Source: CAMDWQ01 sp964497635 (GTDB taxonomy: Bacteria; Omnitrophota; Gorgyraeia; 2-02-FULL-51-18). Taken from it: a DNA stretch of 43,574 bases. This document shows positions 9,299 through 17,669 of this stretch, in pieces. The DNA lies in contig CAZCDB010000004.1 in the NCBI GenBank assembly GCA_964497635.1, forward strand, positions 1-43,574, in the 5' to 3' direction. The notes beneath the pieces are model-generated. The model was not told the origin of the DNA, made no database searches, and saw nothing but the letters and a program-made list of their open reading frames with translations. A program made the position numbers and the translations under genes. Within the stretch, counting starts at the first letter, position 1, and every line of letters begins with the position of its first letter.

Positions 9299-10366
9299 TT
9301 AAGCCGCGATGTCCAGAGCTCGCATCATGCGCTCAAGACGTAGCGCTTGCTCAAGCGTCACACGTACCAGAGGCACAGCCCAAGCCTGAATCCATCCTTG
9401 GGCGTTTTGGACTTCACCGCTTAAAAACGCGATGATGGCCGGGCGGGCATCTCCGGTATCAACACCCACAGGGAAGAAAGAAACGTGCTGGGCAACAAAT
9501 GCCGCCGAGGGATCCTTGGGATTTTGTAAAGATGCTGTTAGGGTGTGGAAAATATCTCGGGTGTAAATGCTGGTCGCCTCTCCATCTTCGGTGAAGGCTT
9601 TGAACGGCAAGTACCCTTTGCCCTGCACAAGGCTGGAGAGATTTGCGGTGGATGCCATATTAAATTCTTCGGCCACCCGTCCGGTTGTGGGATCTACCAC
9701 CTTCTCATCCATCCCCACGACAACATTTTTTGAAGATAAAATGTTCAAAAACACTTGGACCGTTTTATCCGCAAGCAATTCTCTGCCGATCTCGACGCGA
9801 AAGCGGAAATTGGAAACATCTTTCGCGTTTGAGATCTGAAGAAGCGCAAACAACTGACCCACCAACAACTGCTTCTGGCGCTCCAAAGACTGGACTTGCC
9901 CCACGCGATCAGCAATTCGAATCACACGAAGCGCGTTGGTCTTGAGAACCGCTGTCTCTTCTAAGGTGGCATCAAAGAGCCCAGCAGCTGCCTGGATCTG
10001 AGCCTGGCTTCTTTGGGAAACCTGTGTTAAGGCTTCGGTGTCCTGATCCTTCTCATCCACTGCCTTTTGGTCCCTGTCTGTCGGGGCGTACAAAAGCTCA
10101 GCTCCATCCGTACCACCCACAAACACATTGCCCCTACCATCAGGCCTGGCCGATACGGAAAAGTCTCTCGTCCCCGATGCCAAAGCAATGGCCGCACTTG
10201 GCAACCCGCTTTGCGCAATGGCGGTCAAAACAGCTCCATTACCAGCAAGAGTCAAAAATGGTTGTACAGACACCCTTCCAACAGGGGCTGGTAAAGTAGC
10301 GTTGGCCGCAAATCTAATACCCGTCGGCTTCGTCGATGACTCAAAACGCTTTGCAGCTGATGGAGA
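9299..10366 (-). other. C-terminal unassigned module of the right giant protein
   Basis: Residues 2168-2522, from the last AARLA to the stop. It opens with a low-complexity alanine/proline-rich linker and a charged stretch rich in Asp/Gln, then mixed helices and strands. I do not recognise a family. Confidence 0.4.
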
Positions 10367-13300
10367 CGCCAAGCGTGCCGCAGCAATGGCGGCTTGCACA
10401 GTGTCAATGGTGCTCTTTTCAGCAACCCTAAAAGCCTCTGCCCCATCTTTTAAAAGCCTATCTCCAACCGCATCGATTGAAGTGTTGTTGGGACCTAAAA
10501 CCAGCTCGTTCAAATCCAAAAGCACCTGATCCGCGGTAATCGTGTCCTCACTATCCAGCTCACGGCCATCTCGCAGCAGAATCTGGCGCCAGACATCGTG
10601 ATTGTCAGCGGTTTGAATAAGCTTTGGTAGACCCTTGCGGACCAACTGCTTGTCCGCTACATTTTGCAGTTGCTCATCCGACTGAGATTCTACGTAAAGC
10701 GCCGTCGCTTCAAATGCATCTTGGGGAAGCGTGTTGAGATTTCTATCACCCAAAAGAGGCAATACGTAGCTCAAAGGATCGGCGTAGGGCTGTTTATCTT
10801 TCTTGGTGCCGCTTGAAGCGATCAGAAGTCTCTGTGGATTGGCACCTTGCAAACGAAGCGCGCTAAAACGTCCGCGGAGATCCTCGATTTTTTCAAGAGT
10901 CGCCGGATCCAAAAGACCCGGTTGAAGAGCAAGGTTTTCGTTTGAATAAATGGACTGAATCACGCGGTAAGCCAGCTGAGTTTGCGCAATCGCCACTTTG
11001 CCACGAAGCATGCTGATTCTCTCCTTTATTTCTGGCGTGCTAGCATCTCCCTCTGCTTTTAGGATCAGAGGATCCACAGCGATATCCACCCGGCTCACAA
11101 AAAGCGAAAGCACGGAATGAATATTGGCTAGAGGATTGCCATCCACATTTCGATTTTCAAGACCTTGGATATAAGCTTCAATGTTGTCTAGAACATGCTG
11201 GGCCGTAAAAAGCAACGTCACATTGACGCTGATCCCCTCACGAGTTGCAAGCTCAACAGCCTGGACCCCAACCTTACGGTCTGCGTCAACAACATTTCCG
11301 ATCTTAACGTAACCAAATACGCCATTGGCTCTAAAATTCTCATGAATGGTGCGTGCCTCCGCCAAGAGCTCTTGAGGATCCAGGGTATTTGGCGAGGTTT
11401 CATGTGAAGCTCGGCCTTTGTTGACTCTTAAAAGCTGGGCAGCTTGAACAGCCACTTTGGCGTACAAGGCCAAATAAATATCGCGAGCGCTATTGCCAGC
11501 TGCTTTGCCAGTCATCGCCTGTTGATAGATTTCAGATTTTGGATCTGAAATATACTTTTTGATCACCGCATCAATAAGACTTTGATTGGTCGTAATATCT
11601 TGAGCACCCAACTCTTCAATAAAAATTCGGACATAATCCTGCCACGAAAGATTGGGGTCTCTAAGACGCTCCTGAAGAAGCTGGTTTAGCTGCGGGCTGT
11701 TGATCTTAGAGGGTACGCCATCCAGAACAAAGGCATCATGATGAAGGCCGTTGGACTGAAGCCGTGTCAGCCTCAAAACAGAAGTTTTCGGAAGATCTTT
11801 TGCTGGAATAAATATGCGCGGCGTCCAAAAGAAGCCATTCTGGTCAAGCTCTTCAAACGCAGCCTCTGCCGCAGCCTCCGCAAACGAAGCAGAAGACGTT
11901 TTTAATTTAAAACTGATGTAGCTCTGAGGAGTCAATTCCCCATTCTGAGCTTGGGCCAAAAGCTTGGGCTCTAAGATCACATTTTCATAAATAACTTGAG
12001 CATTCGGACTAAGGGCCAAGCGTGCCGCAACAGCTTGAGTTATTTCCTTCTTGATCTGTCTTATTTCTTTGACAGGAACCCCAAGAACCGTCCAGAACTT
12101 TTTGTTCTGTACAGCTTCTTCCAGCTGCTGATAGTTGTGATAAACAATCCCGTCTCGACCTAGATTTGAAAGGATCCACGCCAAAGAAATAATCCGGGCT
12201 TTTTCTTCGGGGGATTTATCAGGCGCCAGAACTTTATCAATGCTGGATAACTCGTTGATCGTTTGTACATCGGTACCCACTGGATGAAATATTTTGCTGG
12301 CAGTGATAAATAGGGGGTTTTCACCGGGGACATCCAAAAGATAAGAAGCCTGCCTTTGGGCTTTGATGACCGCTTCTATATTTTCGAATTTTTTTCCTTC
12401 CCACTGGGAGGTTAACTGCTTAACAATAATCACTCTTAAGGACTCCTTGGGATCTGATTGAGTGACTGCATTTAAGATATCCACAAAAGGAACTTTGTAA
12501 GCATCCAACCATGTACCGCGACCAGAAAAAGATCCTGTGGCTCCCTTGATATTCTTAGCAAAAAGCTGGAAGCGGCGAGCAATCGTGCCTGGATTTCCAC
12601 CACTTAGCATGAACATCAGACGTTTGCCAACAAGGTCATTAAATATTTTAAGCCACTTTATTTGGAGTTTTTCATCCGCAATGTCGCTTCCGGGAAAATG
12701 CTCTTTATCGATATCGGCATCAATGCCAAGTCTGCGAATCGCTTGGATCATCTTGAGCGTGTTGTTGTAAGCCCATTCACGACCCTCAAAGGTTTCGAGG
12801 TATTTTTGACCATTAAGGGTTGGAACAGCATTGACAGCATCAAGATTGATTTCAGTGGATCCATCTGCCGCATAGCGACGGGTCTTAGCATGAAGCACTT
12901 CAGGGGTGACAAGAAAACCATTTTGATGGCCGATTTTAACGATATCTTTAACCGTTGTAAAAACAGGCTCAAGCCTCTCATCTGGCACAGAAGAATCCAA
13001 GTACACCATGATCTTGAGAGCTTTTATCTGCTGGATATGAGAAATGGCTTTTAAGAAATCATCCAGAGTTTTAAAACCAAGATCCTCGTGAAGAGTGCGA
13101 GGAGCGTTCCCAATCTCACGACCGGCCTCAGGCGCGCCATCCTTTAGGGCACCGTTGGGGGTTTTGCCGGATTCTAACTGAATAAAAAATTGGGAATCAG
13201 CGAACACAGGAAGATCTGGGTGAAGAATGATTGGCCCATACTCAGCCTCGGTAATCGCTCCCGCTTTTTGAGCGGCAATAATATCTGGGTGGCTGAGCGA

Positions 13301-16300
13301 AAGAAAAACATTATTTTTCACATAACCCATCATATTCTTCGGACTCACAAGAATCGCATGGTTATAGTCGGATATACCAGTAAACAAGCTGAGCTGGAGC
13401 TGCGGCTCGGTCAAACCAGAGCTTTTAAGCATCTCCCCTAGAAAATAAACAGCTCCCTGGTCGCCAGGGGTTACATTGCGATGACCCTCGGGCATCAAGC
13501 TCACGAGAGCTTTCCGCCGACCCTCACCAATCTGCTTCCACCAATCGGCGCCCTCGACATAAGGCCCATCGATGTGATCAAAAGGCTGACGTGCGAGACG
13601 AGCCGCAACAGTCGGAGCATAACTGCTTCTGGAAATATTCATACCGCGGCTATTCACAACAAGCGTTGAGACGTTGAGGCTGCCATTCAGCGATTCAACA
13701 CCGTTATCCGGAACAACTTGACCTTGTTCCGTTTTAAAAGTATTGGAAGAAGGAATGATGAAAGTCTGATAAAAATCAGCCGGAGGGACACTTTCAAGTG
13801 TAAATATTTTTTCTCCACTTTGAATGGCCTGGATATCCGCTTCACTGAAATAAGGTTGCTGGGTGGTCGGGTTGATGCGTGAACGAAGGGCTTCTAGATC
13901 TTCCGCTGAAAAAGCGAGTCGGTTATCCATATCTGTACTTGTCCGAGTGGACGAAGTTTTGACATAAACACCACTGCCCGCGGCTGTCTCCTTAACACCA
14001 TAGAAGCCTTGGTCTGAAACAATCTGTGCCACGCCTTTTGCGCCGCTCGAGGCTAGATTTCCTGCCGCTTGAAATGCGCTCATCGTCTCGGTGGCACCAG
14101 CAATTTGGCCGTAAACATGGCGGTCGTCAATAGCCGCGATCAACTGCGGAGTAATGGACCCTGATCCATACGTCGGCACCTTGACTCCCAAAGCGATCAG
14201 CTTTTTATACAACCGCTGATGCCGATGAGGTTTGGATCCATCCACAAGCTCTTTGCCCATGAGCTCAAAAGTGATCTCACTTAGAGGGATATTCGTTGCC
14301 GCAGAATGTGCTTTGAGCCAATCAATAACAGCATCTTCAAGAGAAAGCTTCCCGTCTCTTCCTACCTCAGCGGCATTGCGAGCAACTTTTGAAAAATCAA
14401 AAGTAACCGACCCTTTATAGACCAAAGCAAATGTTCGCAAAGTATCCGGAATAGGGATTATTTCTTTTGCGACCAAAATAACAGAGGTACCACGCCCTTC
14501 ATTTTTTGCAGGGTTTGTGGGATCAAAATTGGCCGTATTATTGGTGCCATCCAGCCCATCATTGCTGATCATGTAGGTAGCCGTGGACTTGCCGCTCACA
14601 GGCTCAAACCTTTCACCCTGTTCAATATAATAAGATCTTGGGTCTCCAACAAAATCAGCAACATCTTTCAACCCTTCAGAGTTGACCGCTACAAACGTGA
14701 CCTGAAACTGATCCGCGAGTCTTTGAAGACCTTCACGATGAATCCGTACCGCCAGCAAATCAAGAGTGTTTTTATCACCCTTTCCAATAAGACCGGACAA
14801 GTGAATCGCCAAGGCTGTTTCTTCTGTGATCTGACGCAGAGAAAATGGGATAAGATCCGCTGACTTAGGCGTTAGATTTGTAGCCAGACTATATTCGCTT
14901 GAACCAAGAGCAGGTGTTACCATCTGTCGCGCTCTTGCAATAATTTCATCAAAATCACTGGTCGTCCCAGGCTTGATAGCCGCAGGAACCACCGATCTAT
15001 TCCCTGGGGTCACCTGCAATGTTGGTGATGGCTCCCTTCCATCAATGAATGGGCTGGTATAATCGTTGGATCTCAGCGGAGATAACGTTCTAGGCAAACC
15101 GCTTGGAGCATTTTCTGGAGCAAAACGCTCTGGATCTTGCTCTGGATCTTCATCCGCCAACCTCGCCGCTGCAACTGATTTATCTACCAATCCCGCGACA
15201 GCCAACGAAAGTTTTGGGTTTCCGGCTTCCTCTACAAATCTTTGGGGAATCCGGTATGCTCCCGAAAACGTTCTCTGCCCGTCTATTCCGGCAATCAGGG
15301 CTTTTCCGTTAACCGTTCGCACGGTTTTGATGGGGCGCTTCAGAGGAGATAAAAGCACTTTCTCATATTTGGCCTGGTTGGTTTCAGAATTGACGTTGGG
15401 TGTGACCACGACATACGAATACCCTTTTTCTTTCAAAAGTTTTGCCAAGTGACGCGTATGATAACCGCCGGCGATGAGGGCGGCCATTTTAGAGCTCATC
15501 CCTTTTTCCAAATTTTTGATAAAAGCAAAATCTCTTTGATCCACCGCGCGATAAAATTTTTCGAGGGCAATACGACCTTCCTCAAGGTGTTTCTCAAGAG
15601 GGATCAAGCTATCGGTCAGGCCCTCTTCCAAAAGCGAGCGATTTAAAAAAGCTTGCCATGAAACGGTAGGAAAATCAGGAGTGTTCTCAAGAAAAGCAGT
15701 GAACTCATCCGACGTCATCTGAATGCGATAGGCTGTCTCTAAAAGACTCAAATATTGGTCAACCGCACGAAGCGTATGTGCAGCCTCATGAGTGAGAAGA
15801 CGCCCATAAACCACCTGCTCAAGTTTCTGGGACTGCTCAAGTAACTTCTCCATATCAAGCTTCGAAAACTTTTCCAAATAGGCCATGTAGCTCTGAAGCT
15901 TGGGTGTCGATGAAAGCGCGATATTCCGCTCTTTTGCCTGGGTAACGATTTTTTTAAGATACGCAAGCTGACCCACTCCCTTTTGCTTGGGCCCCATGGA
16001 CAATTCACGGGCAACATTTCCCGCGTCTGCAGCGCCAATCTTCTCCACTAGCGAAGCAAGCTCCAACTGCGCGAGGCTAAAATCAATCTTTTTTTCTTCG
16101 GTCAAAAGGACCGAAAGCCCGACAACTTCTTTAAACTGAGAAAAGCCCACGCCTTGTTTTTGCGCCACATCGACAAGTTTTTCGGGGGAGACGGTTCTGT
16201 TGGCCGACTTTTCATAAGATAACAAGGTGTATGGGTAGTGTCTTTTTTTAAGTTTTTCAACCGCCGTACGGGAGCTAGACAAATAATCAAGAATTTTTTC

Positions 16301-16867
16301 CCGCTGGTTGGCCAACTCAGCGTAGGCCTTTAAACCCTCCATGTACAAATCAAGATCCTCAACCCCTATCAACTTCATCGGCTGGGAAGACGTCAGATTG
16401 AGATATTCTTCCCCGGAAATTTCGGCATCACGTAAGTAACGGCCTGCGATACGTTTCATGGAAGAAGCGCTCATCAGCTCACGCAGAGGCCCCAAAGTCA
16501 CATCCCCACTTCCACCCTCGACAAAAACATCGGAGAACTGGTATCGATTCATCAGTTCTTCAAGAGTCTTGGCAAGATTCTCTTGTCCCGAAAGATTGGC
16601 ATGCGCATCCTGGATCAAAATCACAAGGGGTGCCGGGCTTCCGTTTTTTAGCGGGGCCTGGTAGCTTTCTTTATATTGACTGTACTGTGTCGGGACTTGA
16701 AAAGAAGACACATCGACAAAAGAAGAGGCTTTTGAAGACACCACGGGATTGGAAATTCCTGCGAGAGTGGCGGCCTGAGCTAAGTCAGAGACTGAAAAAG
16801 TAACGAGGAGTGCGAAGCTTAAAGACTTCACGATGGAGGAGGGACAAGACTTGTTTGATAGTTTCAT
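9299..16867 (-). CDS. Giant exported polyprotein: Tiki-like + GlpX-like + LacD-like + transaldolase
   Basis: This gene encodes 2,522 residues. I take the ATG at 16867, preceded by GGAG at good spacing; a TTG four codons upstream would overlap that ribosome binding site. The signal peptide has a hydrophobic core and an AQA-type cleavage site near residue 32. Modules in order (ATG numbering): Tiki/ChaN/TraB-like (about 71-511), GlpX-like fructose-1,6-bisphosphatase (636-966), LacD-like aldolase (1106-1471), transaldolase (1786-2131) and an unknown C-terminal domain (2168-2522). AARLA motifs at 567-571, 1088-1092, 1614-1618 and 2163-2167 fall between the modules. All the recognised enzymes act on phosphorylated sugars of glycolysis, gluconeogenesis or the pentose phosphate path, which is unexpected for a protein with a signal peptide. 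It is the first gene of a two-gene run with the left giant protein; a candidate promoter lies at 16912..16940. Confidence 0.9.
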   Translation of the reverse strand: MKLSNKSCPSSIVKSLSFALLVTFSVSDLAQAATLAGISNPVVSSKASSFVDVSSFQVPTQYSQYKESYQAPLKNGSPAPLVILIQDAHANLSGQENLAKTLEELMNRYQFSDVFVEGGSGDVTLGPLRELMSASSMKRIAGRYLRDAEISGEEYLNLTSSQPMKLIGVEDLDLYMEGLKAYAELANQREKILDYLSSSRTAVEKLKKRHYPYTLLSYEKSANRTVSPEKLVDVAQKQGVGFSQFKEVVGLSVLLTEEKKIDFSLAQLELASLVEKIGAADAGNVARELSMGPKQKGVGQLAYLKKIVTQAKERNIALSSTPKLQSYMAYLEKFSKLDMEKLLEQSQKLEQVVYGRLLTHEAAHTLRAVDQYLSLLETAYRIQMTSDEFTAFLENTPDFPTVSWQAFLNRSLLEEGLTDSLIPLEKHLEEGRIALEKFYRAVDQRDFAFIKNLEKGMSSKMAALIAGGYHTRHLAKLLKEKGYSYVVVTPNVNSETNQAKYEKVLLSPLKRPIKTVRTVNGKALIAGIDGQRTFSGAYRIPQRFVEEAGNPKLSLAVAGLVDKSVAAARLADEDPEQDPERFAPENAPSGLPRTLSPLRSNDYTSPFIDGREPSPTLQVTPGNRSVVPAAIKPGTTSDFDEIIARARQMVTPALGSSEYSLATNLTPKSADLIPFSLRQITEETALAIHLSGLIGKGDKNTLDLLAVRIHREGLQRLADQFQVTFVAVNSEGLKDVADFVGDPRSYYIEQGERFEPVSGKSTATYMISNDGLDGTNNTANFDPTNPAKNEGRGTSVILVAKEIIPIPDTLRTFALVYKGSVTFDFSKVARNAAEVGRDGKLSLEDAVIDWLKAHSAATNIPLSEITFELMGKELVDGSKPHRHQRLYKKLIALGVKVPTYGSGSITPQLIAAIDDRHVYGQIAGATETMSAFQAAGNLASSGAKGVAQIVSDQGFYGVKETAAGSGVYVKTSSTRTSTDMDNRLAFSAEDLEALRSRINPTTQQPYFSEADIQAIQSGEKIFTLESVPPADFYQTFIIPSSNTFKTEQGQVVPDNGVESLNGSLNVSTLVVNSRGMNISRSSYAPTVAARLARQPFDHIDGPYVEGADWWKQIGEGRRKALVSLMPEGHRNVTPGDQGAVYFLGEMLKSSGLTEPQLQLSLFTGISDYNHAILVSPKNMMGYVKNNVFLSLSHPDIIAAQKAGAITEAEYGPIILHPDLPVFADSQFFIQLESGKTPNGALKDGAPEAGREIGNAPRTLHEDLGFKTLDDFLKAISHIQQIKALKIMVYLDSSVPDERLEPVFTTVKDIVKIGHQNGFLVTPEVLHAKTRRYAADGSTEINLDAVNAVPTLNGQKYLETFEGREWAYNNTLKMIQAIRRLGIDADIDKEHFPGSDIADEKLQIKWLKIFNDLVGKRLMFMLSGGNPGTIARRFQLFAKNIKGATGSFSGRGTWLDAYKVPFVDILNAVTQSDPKESLRVIIVKQLTSQWEGKKFENIEAVIKAQRQASYLLDVPGENPLFITASKIFHPVGTDVQTINELSSIDKVLAPDKSPEEKARIISLAWILSNLGRDGIVYHNYQQLEEAVQNKKFWTVLGVPVKEIRQIKKEITQAVAARLALSPNAQVIYENVILEPKLLAQAQNGELTPQSYISFKLKTSSASFAEAAAEAAFEELDQNGFFWTPRIFIPAKDLPKTSVLRLTRLQSNGLHHDAFVLDGVPSKINSPQLNQLLQERLRDPNLSWQDYVRIFIEELGAQDITTNQSLIDAVIKKYISDPKSEIYQQAMTGKAAGNSARDIYLALYAKVAVQAAQLLRVNKGRASHETSPNTLDPQELLAEARTIHENFRANGVFGYVKIGNVVDADRKVGVQAVELATREGISVNVTLLFTAQHVLDNIEAYIQGLENRNVDGNPLANIHSVLSLFVSRVDIAVDPLILKAEGDASTPEIKERISMLRGKVAIAQTQLAYRVIQSIYSNENLALQPGLLDPATLEKIEDLRGRFSALRLQGANPQRLLIASSGTKKDKQPYADPLSYVLPLLGDRNLNTLPQDAFEATALYVESQSDEQLQNVADKQLVRKGLPKLIQTADNHDVWRQILLRDGRELDSEDTITADQVLLDLNELVLGPNNTSIDAVGDRLLKDGAEAFRVAEKSTIDTVQAAIAAARLASPSAAKRFESSTKPTGIRFAANATLPAPVGRVSVQPFLTLAGNGAVLTAIAQSGLPSAAIALASGTRDFSVSARPDGRGNVFVGGTDGAELLYAPTDRDQKAVDEKDQDTEALTQVSQRSQAQIQAAAGLFDATLEETAVLKTNALRVIRIADRVGQVQSLERQKQLLVGQLFALLQISNAKDVSNFRFRVEIGRELLADKTVQVFLNILSSKNVVVGMDEKVVDPTTGRVAEEFNMASTANLSSLVQGKGYLPFKAFTEDGEATSIYTRDIFHTLTASLQNPKDPSAAFVAQHVSFFPVGVDTGDARPAIIAFLSGEVQNAQGWIQAWAVPLVRVTLEQALRLERMMRALDIAA
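10367..10381 (-). other. ARL separator (AARLA, residues 2163-2167)
   Basis: It lies between the transaldolase and the C-terminal module. Codons are GCG GCA CGC TTG GCG. Confidence 0.65.
10475..11512 (-). other. Module: transaldolase
   Basis: About residues 1786-2131. Clear transaldolase blocks: ETSPNTLD (family EVSPxLAxDT), VNVTLLFTAQHV, SLFVSRVDIAVD, and ASSGTKKDK, in which Lys2022 aligns with the Schiff-base lysine of the ASTSTK block, then NTLPQDAFEA. Transaldolase moves a dihydroxyacetone unit between sugar phosphates. The C-terminal helix region is divergent. Confidence 0.85.
12014..12028 (-). other. ARL separator (AARLA, residues 1614-1618)
   Basis: It lies between the aldolase region and the transaldolase region. 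Codons are GCG GCA CGC TTG GCC. Confidence 0.65.
12455..13552 (-). other. Module: LacD-like class I (tagatose/fructose-bisphosphate) aldolase
   Basis: About residues 1106-1471. It matches LacD in the VYLDSSVPDERL strand, the following helix and GFLVTPEVL strand, the DKEHFP stretch whose lysine (1388) aligns with the Schiff-base lysine (KVEVP in LacD), and the C-terminal MLSGGN and GRGTWLDAY stretches. The retained lysine suggests an active aldolase. Roughly 140 further residues before the next separator are unassigned. Confidence 0.65.
13592..13606 (-). other. ARL separator (AARLA, residues 1088-1092)
   Basis: It lies between the GlpX-like and LacD-like modules. Codons are GCG GCT CGT CTC GCA, the most divergent set in this gene. 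Confidence 0.65.
13970..14962 (-). other. Module: GlpX-like class II fructose-1,6-bisphosphatase
   Basis: About residues 636-966. Family landmarks are the GKGDKNTLDLLAV motif (GlpX has GKGDKNxADxxAV), the metal-site stretch NDGLDGTNN where GlpX has DPLEGT, and the late AGATETMSAF stretch matching GGAPEG with its glutamate kept. The second metal-site acidic residue is Asp instead of Glu and the Pro is lost, so activity may be altered. Known members hydrolyse fructose 1,6-bisphosphate to fructose 6-phosphate. Confidence 0.7.
15155..15169 (-). other. ARL separator (AARLA, residues 567-571)
   Basis: It marks the end of the Tiki-like module and is followed by an acidic, proline-rich linker before the GlpX-like module. 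Codons are GCG GCG AGG TTG GCG. Confidence 0.65.
15335..16657 (-). other. Module: Tiki/ChaN/TraB-like domain of the right giant protein
   Basis: It carries IQDAH (His89), VFVEGG (Glu117) and IAGGYH (His470), in the same order as its paralogue in the left giant gene. Between them lies a helical insert of roughly 330 residues. Superfamily assignment is by motif pattern and is tentative. If it is a Tiki-type metalloprotease, it is a candidate for processing the polyprotein; nothing in the sequence proves that. Confidence 0.5.
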
Positions 16868-16911
16868 TAGAATCTCCAATTTAATGCAGGTTTACAATGA
16901 AAGATAGTGGA

Positions 16912-16940
16912 ATTGTACATGAGGCTTCCTCACAAAACAA
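16912..16940 (-). promoter_or_regulatory. Candidate promoter of the giant-gene pair
   Basis: On the minus strand a TTGTTT hexamer is followed by a 17-base spacer and TACAAT, placing a transcript start about 40 bases before the ATG at 16867. The spacer contains a short inverted repeat, TGAGG-AAG-CCTCA (16920..16932), which could bind a regulator. The -35 match is weak. Confidence 0.4.
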
Positions 16941-16960
16941 GAGCAGAAAAGTTAAAAATT

Positions 16961-17563
16961 TTACTTTTTTTTAAAAAATAAGATTATCTTTTTTTTAGCT
17001 TTACTAAGCGCTTTTGAGCGATGGCTAATTTTATTTTTCAAGTCTTGTGACATTTCGGCAAAAGTTTTTTTACTGCCTGACGGAACAAAAACTGGATCAT
17101 ACCCAAAACCATGTTCGCCCCGAGGCTCGGTGGCAATATGTCCGTGGCATTCCCCTCTCACACAAGCCACAAATTTTCCACGATCGTAGAGCGCCATACA
17201 AGAAACAAACTTCGCCTTACGCGAAATACCCGGCTTCTTAGCCAAAAGATTTAAAAGTTTTTTGTTGTTGTCCTGATAGCTGCAGTCCTCCCCCGCAAAC
17301 CGTGCCGAATAAACCCCCGGCTTGCCGTTGAGTGCGTGAACCATAAGTCCCGTGTCATCCGCTAGTACAACACTTTGGGTAAAAAGAGAATAGGCTCGTG
17401 CCTTTTTGCGAGCGTTGGCTTCCAAAGTCTTGCCATCCTCCACCGCCTCAGGACAACCCGGAAACTCCGCCAGAGACCGTACGCAAATCTTGCTTGCCTT
17501 TAACAAGGCTGAGATTTCGCGTAGCTTGCCTTTATTGTGCGTGCCCAGAACAAGTTCCTTCAT
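16961..17563 (-). CDS. rdgB: RdgB/HAM1-family XTP/dITP diphosphatase
   Basis: A 200-residue cytosolic enzyme of the Ham1 family, which hydrolyses non-canonical purine triphosphates (XTP, dITP, ITP) to monophosphates and so keeps them out of DNA and RNA. The family signature is complete: THNKGKLREI at the N-terminus, the LADDTGL acidic motif, YSARFAG, FGYDPVF and SHRSKAL. Length is normal. The ATG has a strong AGGAGAG ribosome binding site. The last residues are very lysine-rich (FFKKK). It follows dinB and has its own candidate promoter, so genome-maintenance genes lie together here. Confidence 0.95.
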   Translation of the reverse strand: MKELVLGTHNKGKLREISALLKASKICVRSLAEFPGCPEAVEDGKTLEANARKKARAYSLFTQSVVLADDTGLMVHALNGKPGVYSARFAGEDCSYQDNNKKLLNLLAKKPGISRKAKFVSCMALYDRGKFVACVRGECHGHIATEPRGEHGFGYDPVFVPSGSKKTFAEMSQDLKNKISHRSKALSKAKKKIILFFKKK

Positions 17564-17621
17564 CCCGCTCTCCTAGATTTTGTGCCATAGCATGGGGACC
17601 TGACAAACCCCTTTTTTTGGT

Positions 17622-17650
17622 AGTATACGAAACGAAGGCCTCTGAAACAA
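17622..17650 (-). promoter_or_regulatory. Candidate rdgB promoter
   Basis: Minus strand TTGTTT, 17-base spacer, TATACT, ending about 60 bases before the rdgB ATG. The -35 hexamer is the same as at the giant-gene promoter candidate. The predicted leader contains a short GGGG/CCCC inverted repeat near 17592..17613. Confidence 0.4.
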
Positions 17651-17669
17651 CAGTCAGATCATGCCGCGT

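Larger units (their letters stand above)
15155..16720 (-). repeat. Tandem duplicate copy 2 of the N-terminal module
   Basis: Paralogous to 7556..9103. Similarity spans from the SSFQVPTQ segment to the first AARLA motif and then ends. Signal peptides upstream differ between the copies. Confidence 0.9.

Noticed and set aside
1..15169. ARL motifs as a dispersed DNA repeat, like palindromic elements inserted in genes
   Set aside because: Synonymous codons differ between copies and nothing around the 15 bases is shared at DNA level, which favours peptide-level conservation. Copies with CGG TTG are more alike, so the idea is not fully excluded.
1..16867. The giants as a chimeric assembly artefact
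   Set aside because: Frames are uninterrupted for thousands of codons, base composition looks even, and modules join through linkers in both paralogues. Read mapping would settle it.
17592..17613. GGGG/CCCC hairpin in the rdgB leader as a second RAYT-type repeat (it shares GTCAGGTC with 24180..24195)
   Set aside because: The shared stretch is only eight bases and the stem is four; too little to call a repeat.
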